A stretch of DNA of 64,000 nucleotides, from contig CP025095.1 in the NCBI GenBank assembly GCA_002831545.1, positions 806,001 to 870,000 on the forward strand, read 5' to 3'. Origin of the DNA: Streptococcus suis (GTDB taxonomy: Bacteria > Bacillota > Bacilli > Lactobacillales > Streptococcaceae). This document shows, piece by piece, positions 41,391 through 52,565 of the stretch. The position numbers were made by a program, and so were the translations under genes. The stretch's first letter is position 1; every line of letters begins with the position of its first letter. The notes beneath the pieces were generated by a model. The model ran no database searches, was not told the DNA's origin, and worked only from the letters and a program-made list of their open reading frames with translations.

Positions 41391-42518
41391 ATGCATATTC
41401 TCATTGCTCCAGATTCATTTAAAGAGTCTCTTTCAGCTACAAAGGTTGCTGAAGCGATTAAAAAAGGATTTTCTAAGGTTTACCCACAAGCAGGGTATGA
41501 CTTAATTCCCCTAGGAGATGGTGGCGAAGGGACAGTTGAGAGTCTAATGCAGGCCTTATCCTTGGATGGAACCCAGACTTGGGTGACAGGTCCATTTGGA
41601 GATAAAATTAAGGTTTCCTATGCGGTTAAAGATGATCTTGCGGTTTTTGAAATGGCTGAGATTGTAGGGCTGGCAAGTATCCCGCATGGAAAAAGGAGTC
41701 TTCTCTTTATTAAGACACAAGGGGTTGGGGAGCTGATTGTGGAGCTCGTTCAAAATGGTGTTAAGCGCATATTTATAGGAGTAGGTGGCTCTGCCAGTCA
41801 TGATGGTGGTATCGGAATGGCGGCAGGTTTAGGAGTGAAATTTTATAATCGAGAGGGAAAAGAAGTAGAGGCAATTGGAGCTCATATCGGGGAGATTGTC
41901 AGCTTTTCCACAGAGGATATGTTGGTAGATCTATCTCAGGTCAGGATTGATTTGGTAACGGATGTGGATAATCCGCTTTGCGGACCAGCGGGTGCCACAT
42001 TTGTTTTTGCAGGTCAGAAAGGTCTTGCCTCTGCTGAATTTGAACTAGTAGACAAGAAAATGGAGTCCTTTTATAAATTAGTTAATCCAATGCTGCTCGA
42101 TTTGGCAGGAGCGGGTGCTGGAGGAGGTATGGCAGCAGGTCTAGTCCAATTTGCAGGTGCTCGCATTCAAAAAGGCATCGACTTTGTCTTGGATCAGTTG
42201 GACTTTGATCATCGCGTCGCCAAAGCGGATCTGGTTGTGGTCGGAGAAGGGCGGATGGATGCTCAAAGCTTATCAGGGAAGACTCCGATAGGAGTAGCTA
42301 GACGGACTCCAGCAGGGATTCCCATCATTGCAATTTGTGGTAGCCTCAAAGACGATCTTCCCGAGTTTCCTTTTGAAAATATCTGCGCCGCTTTTCCAAT
42401 AATTGCAAGCGTTGAAAGTTTGGAGGACACGCTTCAAAAAGCAGAAAAAAACCTGGTCCGCACGGCAGAACAGGTGGCAAGAATTCTTCAGTTAGGAGGT
42501 CAACAAAGATGGAATTAG
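41391..42518 (+). CDS. Glycerate kinase
   Basis: 375 residues, GGAGG at 8 bases. GarK/GlxK-family marks: IAPDSFKESLSATKVAEAIK, PLGDGGEGTVESL, IGVGGSASHDGGIGMAAGLG, TDVDNPLCGPAGATFVFAGQ and GEGRMDAQSLSGKTP. It phosphorylates D-glycerate to 2- or 3-phosphoglycerate, feeding glycolysis near enolase. Overlaps the next small gene by 10 bases. Confidence 0.94.
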   Translation: MHILIAPDSFKESLSATKVAEAIKKGFSKVYPQAGYDLIPLGDGGEGTVESLMQALSLDGTQTWVTGPFGDKIKVSYAVKDDLAVFEMAEIVGLASIPHGKRSLLFIKTQGVGELIVELVQNGVKRIFIGVGGSASHDGGIGMAAGLGVKFYNREGKEVEAIGAHIGEIVSFSTEDMLVDLSQVRIDLVTDVDNPLCGPAGATFVFAGQKGLASAEFELVDKKMESFYKLVNPMLLDLAGAGAGGGMAAGLVQFAGARIQKGIDFVLDQLDFDHRVAKADLVVVGEGRMDAQSLSGKTPIGVARRTPAGIPIIAICGSLKDDLPEFPFENICAAFPIIASVESLEDTLQKAEKNLVRTAEQVARILQLGGQQRWN

Positions 42519-42739
42519 TGAAATATGTAGCCGTTATCTTATTCATTATTATTTGTATTCTAAAGCTAGTATCTGTTATGAGACTTTCCGAAAAAGACAG
42601 AGGAACGGAAACGAATGTAATAAAGGCAAATGGAGCAATGTTCTTTTTCAATGAAAAAAATGAAAGAGGCAGATTGCTAGGAATCCTTTGTCTAACCTGT
42701 ATTATTTTTACTTTAATATTTATACTGTTTTATCGATAA
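42509..42739 (+). CDS. Small two-span membrane protein
   Basis: 76 residues. ATG 42509 overlaps the glycerate kinase end and is preceded by AGGAGGTCAAC. Two membrane spans (YVAVILFIIICILKLVSVM and ILCLTCIIFTLIFILFY) flank a charged loop with KDRGTETNVIKANG. No family recognised; probably co-transcribed with the kinase. Confidence 0.65.
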   Translation: MELVKYVAVILFIIICILKLVSVMRLSEKDRGTETNVIKANGAMFFFNEKNERGRLLGILCLTCIIFTLIFILFYR

Positions 42740-42745
42740 ATAAGT

Positions 42746-43198
42746 CTAACCAAATAATTTTTTCCAGAAGGAAGGTTTTTTCTCTTCCTTTTTTTCTTCT
42801 GGTTTTGAGATAAGATTTGGAAATATGGATTCTAAGCTAACTTCTTCATTATCCACAGCGTGATTTGTGTGAAAGACAAGTGCGTAGGGAGATTGCCCTA
42901 TTTTTTCATCGATGATAGCAGTAGTAATGCCGAAGTTCTGAGCAATTTTTAGTAGTGAAATTTGTTGCTTGTCAGACAGGGCTGGCGAGAGTTTGAGGAA
43001 TAGAGGAGAGTAGCTGTTTGCTAGTTTTTGGCAAATTGTATCGAACTTATTTCCGACGACTTCACTACTCAAATCGTCAAAGGAAACGATCAGGACAACC
43101 CGTTCGCGATAGGTTCCCATGTATAAGCGCTGTTCATCAGGGTTTATACGGGTTTCACCAGAGGCTTTTTGTAAAATTGTAGTATGTAAATCAGTCAT
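42746..43198 (-). CDS. DUF1694 (YueI-like) protein
   Basis: 150 residues. The conserved order LYMGTYRERVVLIVSFDDLS, LANSYSPLFLKLSP, FGITTAIIDEK and HTNHAVD is typical; the end is lysine-rich (KKEEKKPSFWKKLFG). Uncharacterised cytoplasmic protein next to eno in many streptococci. Confidence 0.85.
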   Translation of the reverse strand: MTDLHTTILQKASGETRINPDEQRLYMGTYRERVVLIVSFDDLSSEVVGNKFDTICQKLANSYSPLFLKLSPALSDKQQISLLKIAQNFGITTAIIDEKIGQSPYALVFHTNHAVDNEEVSLESIFPNLISKPEEKKEEKKPSFWKKLFG

Positions 43199-43263
43199 AG
43201 TCTTAGTATAGCATATCCCAGTATAAATGCAAAGGAAGGCGTTTACATTATTTCTTTCAGTAA

Positions 43264-44653
<1,390 letters not shown>

Positions 44654-44655
<2 letters not shown>

Positions 44656-44912
44656 AACAGTCTGGGAGACTGTTTTATCCCTGAGCTAGCATAGCGAAGG
44701 TTATAATAAGAACAAGTCTGGAAATTTCCAGACTTGTTTTTTCCAAGTACAGTGTACTAATTTATCCCCGAGTTAGAATAACGAGGGTTATAGTAAAAAC
44801 AAGTCCGAAGATTTTCGGACTTGTTTTCAATGTCTGGGAGACTGTTTTATCCCCGAGCTAGTATAGTGAGGGATTAGTAAAACTCTCTAGGTTTTCCTAG
44901 GGAGTTTTCTTT
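44654..44912 (+). terminator. Tandem array of terminator hairpins after eno
   Basis: Hairpins: AAAACAGTCT-GGG-AGACTGTTTT (44654-44676), AACAAGTCTGG/CCAGACTTGTT (44711-44742), AACAAGTCCGA/TCGGACTTGTT (44797-44827), a partial GTCT-GGG-AGAC (44832-44842) and AAAACTCTC/GGGAGTTTTC (44879-44912). Between them a 35-base block TATCCC(T/C)GAG.TAG..TA.(C/T)GA.GG recurs three times (44676, 44763, 44849). The region holds no gene. Confidence 0.75.
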
Positions 44913-44992
44913 GCCTTGATATTGATAAAATGATATTCTAAAAAGGTAGATCAACTTAAGTATTCTCATGTTGAAAAGAGATGGAGAGTGGG

Positions 44993-45744
44993 ATGATAGA
45001 GTGGATATTTTTTGATTTGGGTTCGACGCTTTTAGATGAAGAGGCTGCTTATGGTTATTATATAGACAAGTGTGTGAAGAAGTTAGAGTCTCTGGATATA
45101 GAGGTTTCATCAGATTCTTATAAAAAGAAAATGGTGGAGTATGCTCATAAGTCGCTGGATCCCATTCGTGCGACCTGGCACTATTTTGCACCGACCGAGC
45201 CACGTCCTTTATGGACAAATGAGGGTGTGAGCCTGTATCCTGAAACAATAGATGCTCTAGAGAAGTTATCACAAAACTATCGATTGGGGATTGTTGCCAA
45301 TCAGTCTAGTAGTGTTAGAAATCTGCTTAAAGAGTGGGGAATTGAGTCTTAAAGTCATTTGAATTATCTTTGATACATCGTCACTTTCGCCTTGCCATAC
45401 TTTAGTATAGCCTGCGCCTCAGTTCCTTGTCTGAAAGCTAATTCATTCGACTATATTTTCAACTCATCATCCTCTCTGAAGAGGTTGGGTTATCTAAACC
45501 AGATACAACTATTTTCACACTTGCATTGCAAAAGGCAAACATCCCTGCTGATAGAGTTGTCTATGTTGGGGATAGGTACGATAATGATATTCTACCTGCT
45601 AAATCTTTAGGAATGTGGACTGTACGGATATTGACAGGTTTTGGGAAGCATGCTGGTGAGAATGATAAGTTGAAGAGCGATTGGGTAATTCCTTCATTGC
45701 AAGAGATAACAAATATTTTTGAACAAACAAAAAAACTAGACTGA
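44993..45744 (+). pseudogene. HAD-family hydrolase split by a MITE-like insertion
   Basis: The N-terminal part from ATG 44993 (IEWIFFDLGSTLLDEEAAYG, to LGIVANQSSSVRNLLKEWGI) meets a stop at 45350. The protein resumes at 45468 with IILSEEVGLSKPDTTIFTLA, then VVYVGDRYDNDILPAKSLGM, to a stop at 45744. HAD motifs I, II and III-IV are thus present but separated by a roughly 105-base repeat with inverted ends (45353-45455). The second half has no good start, so the gene is inactive unless the N-terminal part has some use. Confidence 0.85.
45353..45455. repeat. MITE-like repeat B inserted in the HAD gene
   Basis: Ends AGTCATTTGAATTATCTTT and AAAGCTAATTCATTCGACT are imperfect inverted repeats. Internal ATACATCGTCACTTTCG and CTGCGCCTCAGTTCCT recur in copies at 54738-54892 and 62977-63038. 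No coding capacity. Confidence 0.75.
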
Positions 45745-45771
45745 ACATTCTCAACCTAGTTTTTACATGTA

Positions 45772-45957
45772 TTAGAACAAGCCTTTAACTTTATCTAAAA
45801 GACCGTTAACACCTTCAGAACCTGATAACAAGCCTTTTGCCTGTTCCAAGTATTCACCAAATTGGTCTTTGTTTTCTTCGATAAATTGTTTTGCACCATC
45901 AAAGTCTTTGTTTGCAATCAATTCTTTTACTTGGTTAAAAAGATCTACTGGATTCAT
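45772..45957 (-). CDS. Small conserved streptococcal protein
   Basis: 61 residues from ATG 45957, chosen because GGAGGTG lies 8 bases upstream; the longer frame is rejected. Helical: NPVDLFNQVKELIANKDFDG, AKQFIEENKDQFGEYLEQAK, SEGVNGLLDKVKGLF. No enzyme motif. Similar short proteins occur in other streptococci, without known function. Confidence 0.7.
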   Translation of the reverse strand: MNPVDLFNQVKELIANKDFDGAKQFIEENKDQFGEYLEQAKGLLSGSEGVNGLLDKVKGLF

Positions 45958-46020
45958 GGTGAAAACACCTCCTATGAAACTATTAAACCAAAACTGGACG
46001 GATTTCACAACTGAAACGAC

Positions 46021-47025
46021 TTATAAAAATGTAACGCAAACTGCTTCAGGAACATAGAAATCGTGTGAAAGCTCAGTCAAACAGCCATTTTCGGTATCTC
46101 TCTCAAATACAGTTGCATTGTCAGAATCTTGATGGACAACAATCAAATGCTTTTCATCAGGACTAAGCGTGAAATCGCGAGGAGTTTTCCCATTTGTTGG
46201 GACGATTTCAACTAATTCTAAGCTGGCATCAGCAAGCGTTTTGTAGACTGCGATAGAGTCGTTTCCGCGGTTGGATCCATAAATAAATTTACCATCCTTT
46301 GTGATGCGAATAGCGGCAGTTCCGTTGAAACCAGTATGGTCTTCTGGGAGAGTAGAGACAGTTTGTAGGTGTTCAAATTGTCCCCAGCCGTCATAGATAA
46401 GCACCTCAATAGTTGAATTGAGTTCACAGATGAGATAGGCGATTTTTGCGACAGGATGGAAGACAATGTGACGTGGACCACTTCCTGGCGCAGCCTGATA
46501 GGTTGCGATTTTCTCTACTTTTCCTTGGTCAGATACCTTATAGGTTACCACTTGATCACATCCTAAATCACAGGTTACTAAAAATTTATCGGGCGTCAAA
46601 TCAGAAAAGTGAACATGGGCGGAGGCTTGGTTTTCGTGCGACCCAGATCCTTCGTGTTGAGCGACATCAGCTAATTCTAGCGAACCATCCGCCAAACGTT
46701 TATAAACAAGTAGTTGTCCTTTGTGGTAATTGGAGCCATAAACTAAATCTCTTGCTTCATCTACAGCGACATAGCAAAGTGGTGCGCCCTCTGATACAAC
46801 ATGGTTGAGTAGAGTATAATCAGCATTAAAGGCAGCGATACCTCCTAGACCATTTTCAGCGCCGACGGAGTATAGATGTCCGGCCTTATCAAAGGCAAGG
46901 TAGGTAGGGTTAGGTTCTTCAGTGACCAATTCTAGATTGCTAAGTTGTCCTGTTTCAGCATCAAAATCAGCTTTATAAATTCCTTTTGATTCACGTTTTG
47001 TATAGGTACCGAAATAGATAGTCAT
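46021..47025 (-). CDS. Beta-propeller lactonase (6-phosphogluconolactonase type)
   Basis: 334 residues, seven-bladed propeller repeats of the Lactonase_7 family: YFGTYTKRESKGIYKADFDA, LAFDKAGHLYSVGAENGLGG, HVHFSDLTPDKFLVTCDLGC, GPRHIVFHPVAKIAYLICEL, PRDFTLSPDEKHLIVVHQDS. It probably hydrolyses 6-phosphogluconolactone or a related lactone in the cytoplasm. Confidence 0.87.
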   Translation of the reverse strand: MTIYFGTYTKRESKGIYKADFDAETGQLSNLELVTEEPNPTYLAFDKAGHLYSVGAENGLGGIAAFNADYTLLNHVVSEGAPLCYVAVDEARDLVYGSNYHKGQLLVYKRLADGSLELADVAQHEGSGSHENQASAHVHFSDLTPDKFLVTCDLGCDQVVTYKVSDQGKVEKIATYQAAPGSGPRHIVFHPVAKIAYLICELNSTIEVLIYDGWGQFEHLQTVSTLPEDHTGFNGTAAIRITKDGKFIYGSNRGNDSIAVYKTLADASLELVEIVPTNGKTPRDFTLSPDEKHLIVVHQDSDNATVFERDTENGCLTELSHDFYVPEAVCVTFL

Positions 47026-47160
47026 AGGATTCTCCTTTTTGGAAATGATTGATAAAATTATACCATGTTTTTCTGAGAAAGTCGTATAAATTCTGTAGTT
47101 GATTTTTACAAAAATCCTTTCTCCATGTTACAATAGAAAAAAAGACTAGGAGTGTATTAG

Positions 47161-48327
47161 ATGGAAGATAAGCATCAAAAATTTAGTCTGACTTGGTTTT
47201 TCCGCTTGTTTTTAAATAGCCAAGCGGTGACATTTTTATTGGTAACCTTGCTGACTTTTTTGACCATATTTATTTTTAGTAAAATTAGTTTTTTATTCAG
47301 ACCAATAGGAAGCTTTTTAGAAATTGTATTGTTACCGATGATTTTAACAGGTCTTTTGTATTACCTATTAAATCCGATGGTTGACTGGATGGAAAAGCAT
47401 AAAATTTCTCGTACAGTTGGTATTTCCATTCTCTTTGTTTTAATCAGTCTTCTCATTATATGGGGACTGGCGGTGGCAATTCCGAGTATTCAAGAGCAAG
47501 TGACATCCTTTGCGCAAAACCTGCCAGCAAATATCCAAAAAATCGAAGGGCAAGTGACGAGCTTATTGCAGGACCAGAGATTTGAACAGTTTCGTCCTAC
47601 TGCATTGGAATTGTTAAATAAGGTCAATGATCAAGCAGTTGCTTATGCGCAAAAATTTTCAACAAGTGCTGTGAACTGGGCAAGTAATTTGATTTCGACA
47701 GCATCTCAAATTATTGTTGCTGTTCTGATTATGCCTTTTATTCTCTTTTATCTGTTACGGGATGGTCAGTATTTGAATAAACACATCACCCAATATCTAC
47801 CAACCAAGTGGAGAGAACCGATTGGAGCAGTGCTATCAGATGTGAATGGGCAATTATCAAACTATGTTCGTGGTCAGGTGACCGTTGCGATTATTGTTGC
47901 CCTGATGTTCTCAGTGATGTTCTCAATCATTGGTCTTAGCTATCCAATAACTTTGGGGGTGATGGCTGGTTTCCTCAATCTAATTCCGTATTTGGGTTCT
48001 TTCTTGGCCATGATTCCAGCTGTTATTTTAGGATTGATTGCTGGTCCAATCATGTTGATAAAGGTTTTAGTAGTCTTTATGATTGAGCAGACTATCGAAG
48101 GTCGTTTTGTGACGCCATTGATTATCGGAAGCTCCCTAAGTATTCATCCGATTACCATTTTATTTGTATTATTGACAGCTGGTCAGATGTACGGTGTCCT
48201 AGGAGTTCTTCTGGGAATTCCAATATATGCCTCTATTAAGGTTTTAGTGAAAGCGGCATTTGAATGGTACAAGGCACACAGTAGTTTGTATGAAGATGAA
48301 GAAAATGAGGTTGTGAATGAACAATAG
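47161..48327 (+). CDS. AI-2E family (PerM-like) membrane transporter
   Basis: 388 residues, about eight spans. Family marks: PIGSFLEIVLLPMILTGLLY, NPMVDWMEKHKISRTVGI, GLSYPITLGVMAGFLNLIPY, LGSFLAMIPA, VFMIEQTIEGRFVTPLIIGS. The family exports small molecules or acts in ion/proton exchange; AI-2 export is shown only for some members. Overlaps the TPR gene by 11 bases. Confidence 0.88.
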   Translation: MEDKHQKFSLTWFFRLFLNSQAVTFLLVTLLTFLTIFIFSKISFLFRPIGSFLEIVLLPMILTGLLYYLLNPMVDWMEKHKISRTVGISILFVLISLLIIWGLAVAIPSIQEQVTSFAQNLPANIQKIEGQVTSLLQDQRFEQFRPTALELLNKVNDQAVAYAQKFSTSAVNWASNLISTASQIIVAVLIMPFILFYLLRDGQYLNKHITQYLPTKWREPIGAVLSDVNGQLSNYVRGQVTVAIIVALMFSVMFSIIGLSYPITLGVMAGFLNLIPYLGSFLAMIPAVILGLIAGPIMLIKVLVVFMIEQTIEGRFVTPLIIGSSLSIHPITILFVLLTAGQMYGVLGVLLGIPIYASIKVLVKAAFEWYKAHSSLYEDEENEVVNEQ

Positions 48328-49546
48328 TGAAAAAATGTTGGTTTGTTTGGAACAACAGGATTTAGACAAGGCAGATAAGTATTTCAAGCGCGCCTTGGTG
48401 CAAGATGATAGCGAAACACTTTTGTCCTTGGCAGCCTACTTAGAAGGCATTGGTTTTTTCCCACAGGCTAGACAAATCTATGAACAGGTCAAAGAAGAAT
48501 TTCCCGAAGTACTGATCAATCTTGCTCAAATAGCATTTGAAGATGGCTTGGTTGAAGAATCTTTCGGATACTTGGAGGAAATTTCGGAAGACAGTTCTGT
48601 CTATGTGGAAGCCTTGTTGGTTAAGGCGGACCTGTATCAGGCAGAAGGCTTGTCGGATGTGGCGCGTGAAAAATTGTTAGAAGCAAGTCACTTATCAGAT
48701 GAACCCATCATCCTCTTTGGCTTAGCAGAATTGGATATGGAACTGGAGCTTTTTAATGAGGCTATTTCCTACTATGCCCAGCTGGATAATCGTGAAATCT
48801 ACGAATTAACGGGAGTTTCTACCTATCAGCGAATTGGTATTGCCTATGCAAGTTTAGGGAAATTTGAAGCGGCGATTGAATTTTTGGAAAAAGCTGTTGA
48901 GTTGGAATACGATGATCAGACGGTCTTTGAATTGGCAGCTCTGCTATTTGAACGAGAAGAATACCAAAAGGCCAATCTCTATTTCAAGCAGTTGGATACC
49001 ATCAATCCTGATTTTGAGGGCTATGAATATGCCTATGCTCAGTCGCTTCATGCCGAGCATAAAATTGATGAAGCCTTGGCTATGACTCAAAAAGGCCTGG
49101 CGAAAAATGACTTTGATGCCAATCTCTTGCTTCAGGCTTCTCAGTATGCCTATGAATTGCATGACGAGGCGGGGGCAGAAGATTATCTTCTACGGGCAAA
49201 AGAGGTGGCAGATGATAGTAACGAACTCGCTCTGCGCTTGTCCAATTTGTATCTTGAGCAGGAACGATTTGAAGAGGTTGTGGCTTTATTTGATGAAGAG
49301 GTAGATAACGTTCTAGCTCGCTGGAATATGGCCAAGGCTTATCAAGCTCTAGAAAGAGACGATGAAGCTATTGAGCTTTACGATGAATTGGCTGGAGAAT
49401 TGGCTGAGAATCCTGAATTTTTGGCTGATTACGTAGCGGTTTTACGTCAACTTGGTCGTTTGGATGAGGCAAAAGAGCAAGCTAGTCGTTATATCCAATT
49501 GGTGCCAGACGATTTAACCATGCAAGAATTTTTGAATGAAGAGTAG
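48317..49546 (+). CDS. Tetratricopeptide repeat protein
   Basis: 409 residues of about ten TPR-like helical pairs, e.g. LAAYLEGIGFFPQARQIYEQ, IGIAYASLGKFEAAIEFLEK, LSNLYLEQERFEEVVALFDE. Very acidic. No catalytic domain, no signal peptide; a cytoplasmic scaffold of unknown partner. Starts within the transporter end and ends 3 bases before budA. Confidence 0.88.
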   Translation: MNNSEKMLVCLEQQDLDKADKYFKRALVQDDSETLLSLAAYLEGIGFFPQARQIYEQVKEEFPEVLINLAQIAFEDGLVEESFGYLEEISEDSSVYVEALLVKADLYQAEGLSDVAREKLLEASHLSDEPIILFGLAELDMELELFNEAISYYAQLDNREIYELTGVSTYQRIGIAYASLGKFEAAIEFLEKAVELEYDDQTVFELAALLFEREEYQKANLYFKQLDTINPDFEGYEYAYAQSLHAEHKIDEALAMTQKGLAKNDFDANLLLQASQYAYELHDEAGAEDYLLRAKEVADDSNELALRLSNLYLEQERFEEVVALFDEEVDNVLARWNMAKAYQALERDDEAIELYDELAGELAENPEFLADYVAVLRQLGRLDEAKEQASRYIQLVPDDLTMQEFLNEE

Positions 49547-49549
49547 GAT

Positions 49550-50266
49550 ATGCAAGTAAATCGATTATTTCAATACAATACCTTAGGTGCCTTAATGGCT
49601 GGACTGTATGGCGGCTCCTTGACGGTTGGCGAATTGTTGGAACATGGTGATTTGGGTTTGGGAACCCTGGATTCCATTGATGGCGAGCTGATTGTTTTGG
49701 ATGGAAAGGCTTATCAGGCCAAGGGAGCAGGGGAGAAACCAGAAGTGGTTGAAGTTCCTGCCGATATAAAAGTTCCCTATGCGGCGGTCATTTTCCATGA
49801 GGCAGAAGTGATTTTCAAACAACGCTTTGAAATGACTAGCGATGAATTGCACCAGCGGATTGAATCCTATTATGATGGCGAAAATCTTTTTCGTTCTATC
49901 AAAATCAAAGGGACGTTTTCACGGATGCATGTCCGCATGATTCCAAAATCGGCTTCTGATGTTCGATTTGCGGAGGTGGCAAGTCGCCAGCCTGAATACA
50001 CGGCCGAGAATATTTCAGGCACCATTGTTGGTATTTGGACACCAGAAATTTTTCACGGGGTCAGTGTGGCTGGCTATCATTTGCATTTTATTTCGGATGA
50101 TTTGACATTTGGCGGGCATGTCATGGATTATGTTATCTCAGAAGGAATGGTGGAAGTGGGACCAGTAGATCAACTAGACCAACGTTTTCCTGTTCAAGAC
50201 CGCCAGTATCTTTTTGCTAAGTTCAACGCTAAGGAAGTTAGAGAAGATATTGATAAGGCGGAGTAG
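49550..50266 (+). CDS. budA: Alpha-acetolactate decarboxylase
   Basis: 238 residues. NTLGALMAGLYGGSLTVGEL, LGLGTLDSIDGELIVLDGKA, the zinc region GVSVAGYHLHFISDDLTFGG with HVMDY and a conserved Glu in the fold are the family marks. It converts acetolactate to acetoin, relieving pyruvate load and sparing branched-chain synthesis control. Same operon as the TPR gene by spacing. Confidence 0.94.
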   Translation: MQVNRLFQYNTLGALMAGLYGGSLTVGELLEHGDLGLGTLDSIDGELIVLDGKAYQAKGAGEKPEVVEVPADIKVPYAAVIFHEAEVIFKQRFEMTSDELHQRIESYYDGENLFRSIKIKGTFSRMHVRMIPKSASDVRFAEVASRQPEYTAENISGTIVGIWTPEIFHGVSVAGYHLHFISDDLTFGGHVMDYVISEGMVEVGPVDQLDQRFPVQDRQYLFAKFNAKEVREDIDKAE

Positions 50267-50291
50267 GTTTCAATACAGAAAAATCCATGAG

Positions 50292-51950
50292 CTAGATTTT
50301 CATGGATTTTATTTTGTCTTCAGTTGGGGTGACGCGGAGAGTCTTCTGACCGCGGTAGGTCACAAAACCTGGCTTGCCACCTGTTGGCTTATGGAGTTTT
50401 TTGGCTTCGATCATATCGACTTGGACCAGATTGGAATGTCTGGCCTTAGAGAAGTAGGCGGCTAACTCCGCCGCATCGGTCTTGACCTCGTCGCTTGGGT
50501 CCAAGTTGTCAGTGATGACCACATGACTGCCTGGAATGTCTTTGGCATGGAACCAGAGTTCGCCTTTCTTTGCCATTTTGAAGGTCAACTCATCATTTTG
50601 CAGGTTATTTTTTCCTACCAGAATAATAGTCTTCCCGTCCGTCGCCAAGTAACGCTCAGGTTTCTGGCGTTTATGGATTTTCTCACGGTGGCGGCGCTTG
50701 AGGTAGCCTGTTTCAATCAATTCCTCACGGATTTCATCAATTTCAGCCAGACTAGCCTGTCCCAGCATGGTGTCAACGGACTCCAGATAGACAATGGTTG
50801 CCTTGGTCTCCTCAATCAAGCTGGTCAAGTGCTTGACTGCCTCCTTGAGTTTCTGGTATTTCTTGAAGTAACGCTGGGCATTCTGGCTAGGAGTCAAAGC
50901 CACATCCAACTCAATCTCCAGTTCCTCGCCCGTATAGTAGTTGTCTAACCGCACACTCGACTGGTCATTGGGCACTTGATGCAGATAGGTGGTCAAGAGC
51001 TCACCCTTCTGCCGCACCAACTCCGCACCTTCCGTATCCGCCAATTCCTGCTCCTGCTTGACCAGCTTCTTGCGATTTTTCTCCAACTCACTGGCTACCC
51101 GCTTGATCAGCTCATTGGCCTGCTGGGCCACCCGATCCCGCTCCGCCTTGTCCTGATAGTAGAAGTCCAGCAGACTGCTCAGGCTCTCAAAGTGTGGCTG
51201 GTTTTCAGGGCTATTGGCAAATGGCAGAGCAGCATAGGACTTGTCTGTCAGGCTGGGCTGAGTTGGCTGGTCAAAAAAGGCACGGAAGTTCTTCAGGCGA
51301 TCCGTCTGCAAGTGACTGGCTAGTTCAGAAGCTGTGTCCCACCCCAAACCTTGAAAGACCTGTTGGAGATTTTTTGGACTCAGTTCCTGAGTCGATAATA
51401 TTTCAAACAATTTCTCATCAGACACCGTATAAGGATTGAGAGAATGCGTCTCTGGTGGACGAATGTAGGTCGAGCCTGGCAAGATGGTCCGGTAGGAATT
51501 TTGCGAGAAACCAACGTGCTTGATAGCCTCGATAATCTTTTGTTCAGACTTATCCACCAAGATGATATTGCTGTGCTTGCCCATGATTTCCACAATCAAG
51601 GTAGCTTGAATATGGTCGCCAATCTCGTCCTTGTTGGACACCGAAAATTCTAAGATGCGGTCATTGTCTAACTGACGAATCTCCTCGATAATAGCACCCT
51701 GCAAGTATTTCCGCAGAATCATGGTAAAGGTATTGGGCACCTTTGGATTGGTAAAGTCTGACTGAGTCAGCTGAACCCGCCCGAAAACCGAATGGGCGGA
51801 CAGGAGCAATTTATGGCTCTGACGGTTGCTACGGATGTTGAGGACAATTTCCTGCTCAAAGGGCTGATTGATTTTCTGAATCCGCCCACCTTCTAAATTG
51901 GCCCTTAACTCAGCCGTCATGTGATGTAAAAAAAATCCGTCAAAAGACAT
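50292..51950 (-). CDS. NFACT protein RqcH / fibronectin-binding protein FBPS
   Basis: 552 residues. NFACT-N: MSFDGFFLHHMTAELRANLE, then RILEFSVSNKDEIGDHIQAT; helix-hairpin-helix near residues 180-230; coiled coil 290-430; NFACT-R: YLATDGKTIILVGKNNLQND, GELWFHAKDIPGSHVVI, ARHSNLVQVDMIEAKKLHKP. In Firmicutes RqcH recruits tRNA-Ala and adds alanine tails to stalled nascent chains; the streptococcal proteins were first named as fibronectin/fibrinogen-binding adhesins (FBPS in S. suis). No signal peptide. Confidence 0.92.
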   Translation of the reverse strand: MSFDGFFLHHMTAELRANLEGGRIQKINQPFEQEIVLNIRSNRQSHKLLLSAHSVFGRVQLTQSDFTNPKVPNTFTMILRKYLQGAIIEEIRQLDNDRILEFSVSNKDEIGDHIQATLIVEIMGKHSNIILVDKSEQKIIEAIKHVGFSQNSYRTILPGSTYIRPPETHSLNPYTVSDEKLFEILSTQELSPKNLQQVFQGLGWDTASELASHLQTDRLKNFRAFFDQPTQPSLTDKSYAALPFANSPENQPHFESLSSLLDFYYQDKAERDRVAQQANELIKRVASELEKNRKKLVKQEQELADTEGAELVRQKGELLTTYLHQVPNDQSSVRLDNYYTGEELEIELDVALTPSQNAQRYFKKYQKLKEAVKHLTSLIEETKATIVYLESVDTMLGQASLAEIDEIREELIETGYLKRRHREKIHKRQKPERYLATDGKTIILVGKNNLQNDELTFKMAKKGELWFHAKDIPGSHVVITDNLDPSDEVKTDAAELAAYFSKARHSNLVQVDMIEAKKLHKPTGGKPGFVTYRGQKTLRVTPTEDKIKSMKI

Positions 51951-52012
51951 GGTTTTCCTCTTTCTAATTGCTATAACTCAGTCTAGTATATCATATTTTA
52001 GAGAGGAGAACC

Positions 52013-52348
52013 TTATTTTAGAGTGAGAATAATAGTGTTGAACAGAGTTAATAGTGCACTCTGTTTTTCTTTTGGTAGTGTCGATAATGTTTCTAATAAT
52101 TGTAAACTTGGATTTTCCGTAAGCGGATATTCAAATTCAAAAAATTCTTCATAAGACACTTCCAGGGCAGCGATAATCTTTTCTAAGGTTTGGATACGAA
52201 TATTGTAGTTTTTATTCTCAATATTGAAGATATATTTTGCACCTAGTCCAGCTTTTTCAGATAGTTTTTCTTGACTAAGTTTACGCTCTAGACGGAGCGT
52301 TTTGATACGGTGGGCAATAAAAAATTGTAGATGTGATGATTGTTCCAT
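52013..52348 (-). CDS. XRE-family DNA-binding regulator
   Basis: 111 residues. Helix-turn-helix at residues 12-66: IAHRIKTLRLERKLSQEKLS, EKAGLGAKYIFNIENKNYNI, RIQTLEKIIAALEVSYEEFF. The C-terminal part is helical and may dimerise. Divergent from the PTPS-related gene at 52566, so it may control that gene or itself. Confidence 0.85.
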   Translation of the reverse strand: MEQSSHLQFFIAHRIKTLRLERKLSQEKLSEKAGLGAKYIFNIENKNYNIRIQTLEKIIAALEVSYEEFFEFEYPLTENPSLQLLETLSTLPKEKQSALLTLFNTIILTLK

Positions 52349-52565
52349 ATAAATACCTCGTCTTTATCATACAAGGCAAGTGACAAGTGGATAAGTACAC
52401 TAAAGATAACTTTTTAACAAAAAGTATTGTATAGAGTAGACAAATGGTGTAAACTATTCTATAACGTACATTTGAACTAAAAGTATTGTATTTAACGACT
52501 ATAAAAAAGTTGAATTGAAATTGATGAAACCAAGAGACTACAGATAAAGAAAGTGAGCGAAAAGA

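Noticed and set aside
50523..51323. Plus-strand frames across the RqcH/FBPS gene
   Set aside because: Antisense shadows of a coiled-coil gene with leucine/glutamine-rich composition and no ribosome sites.
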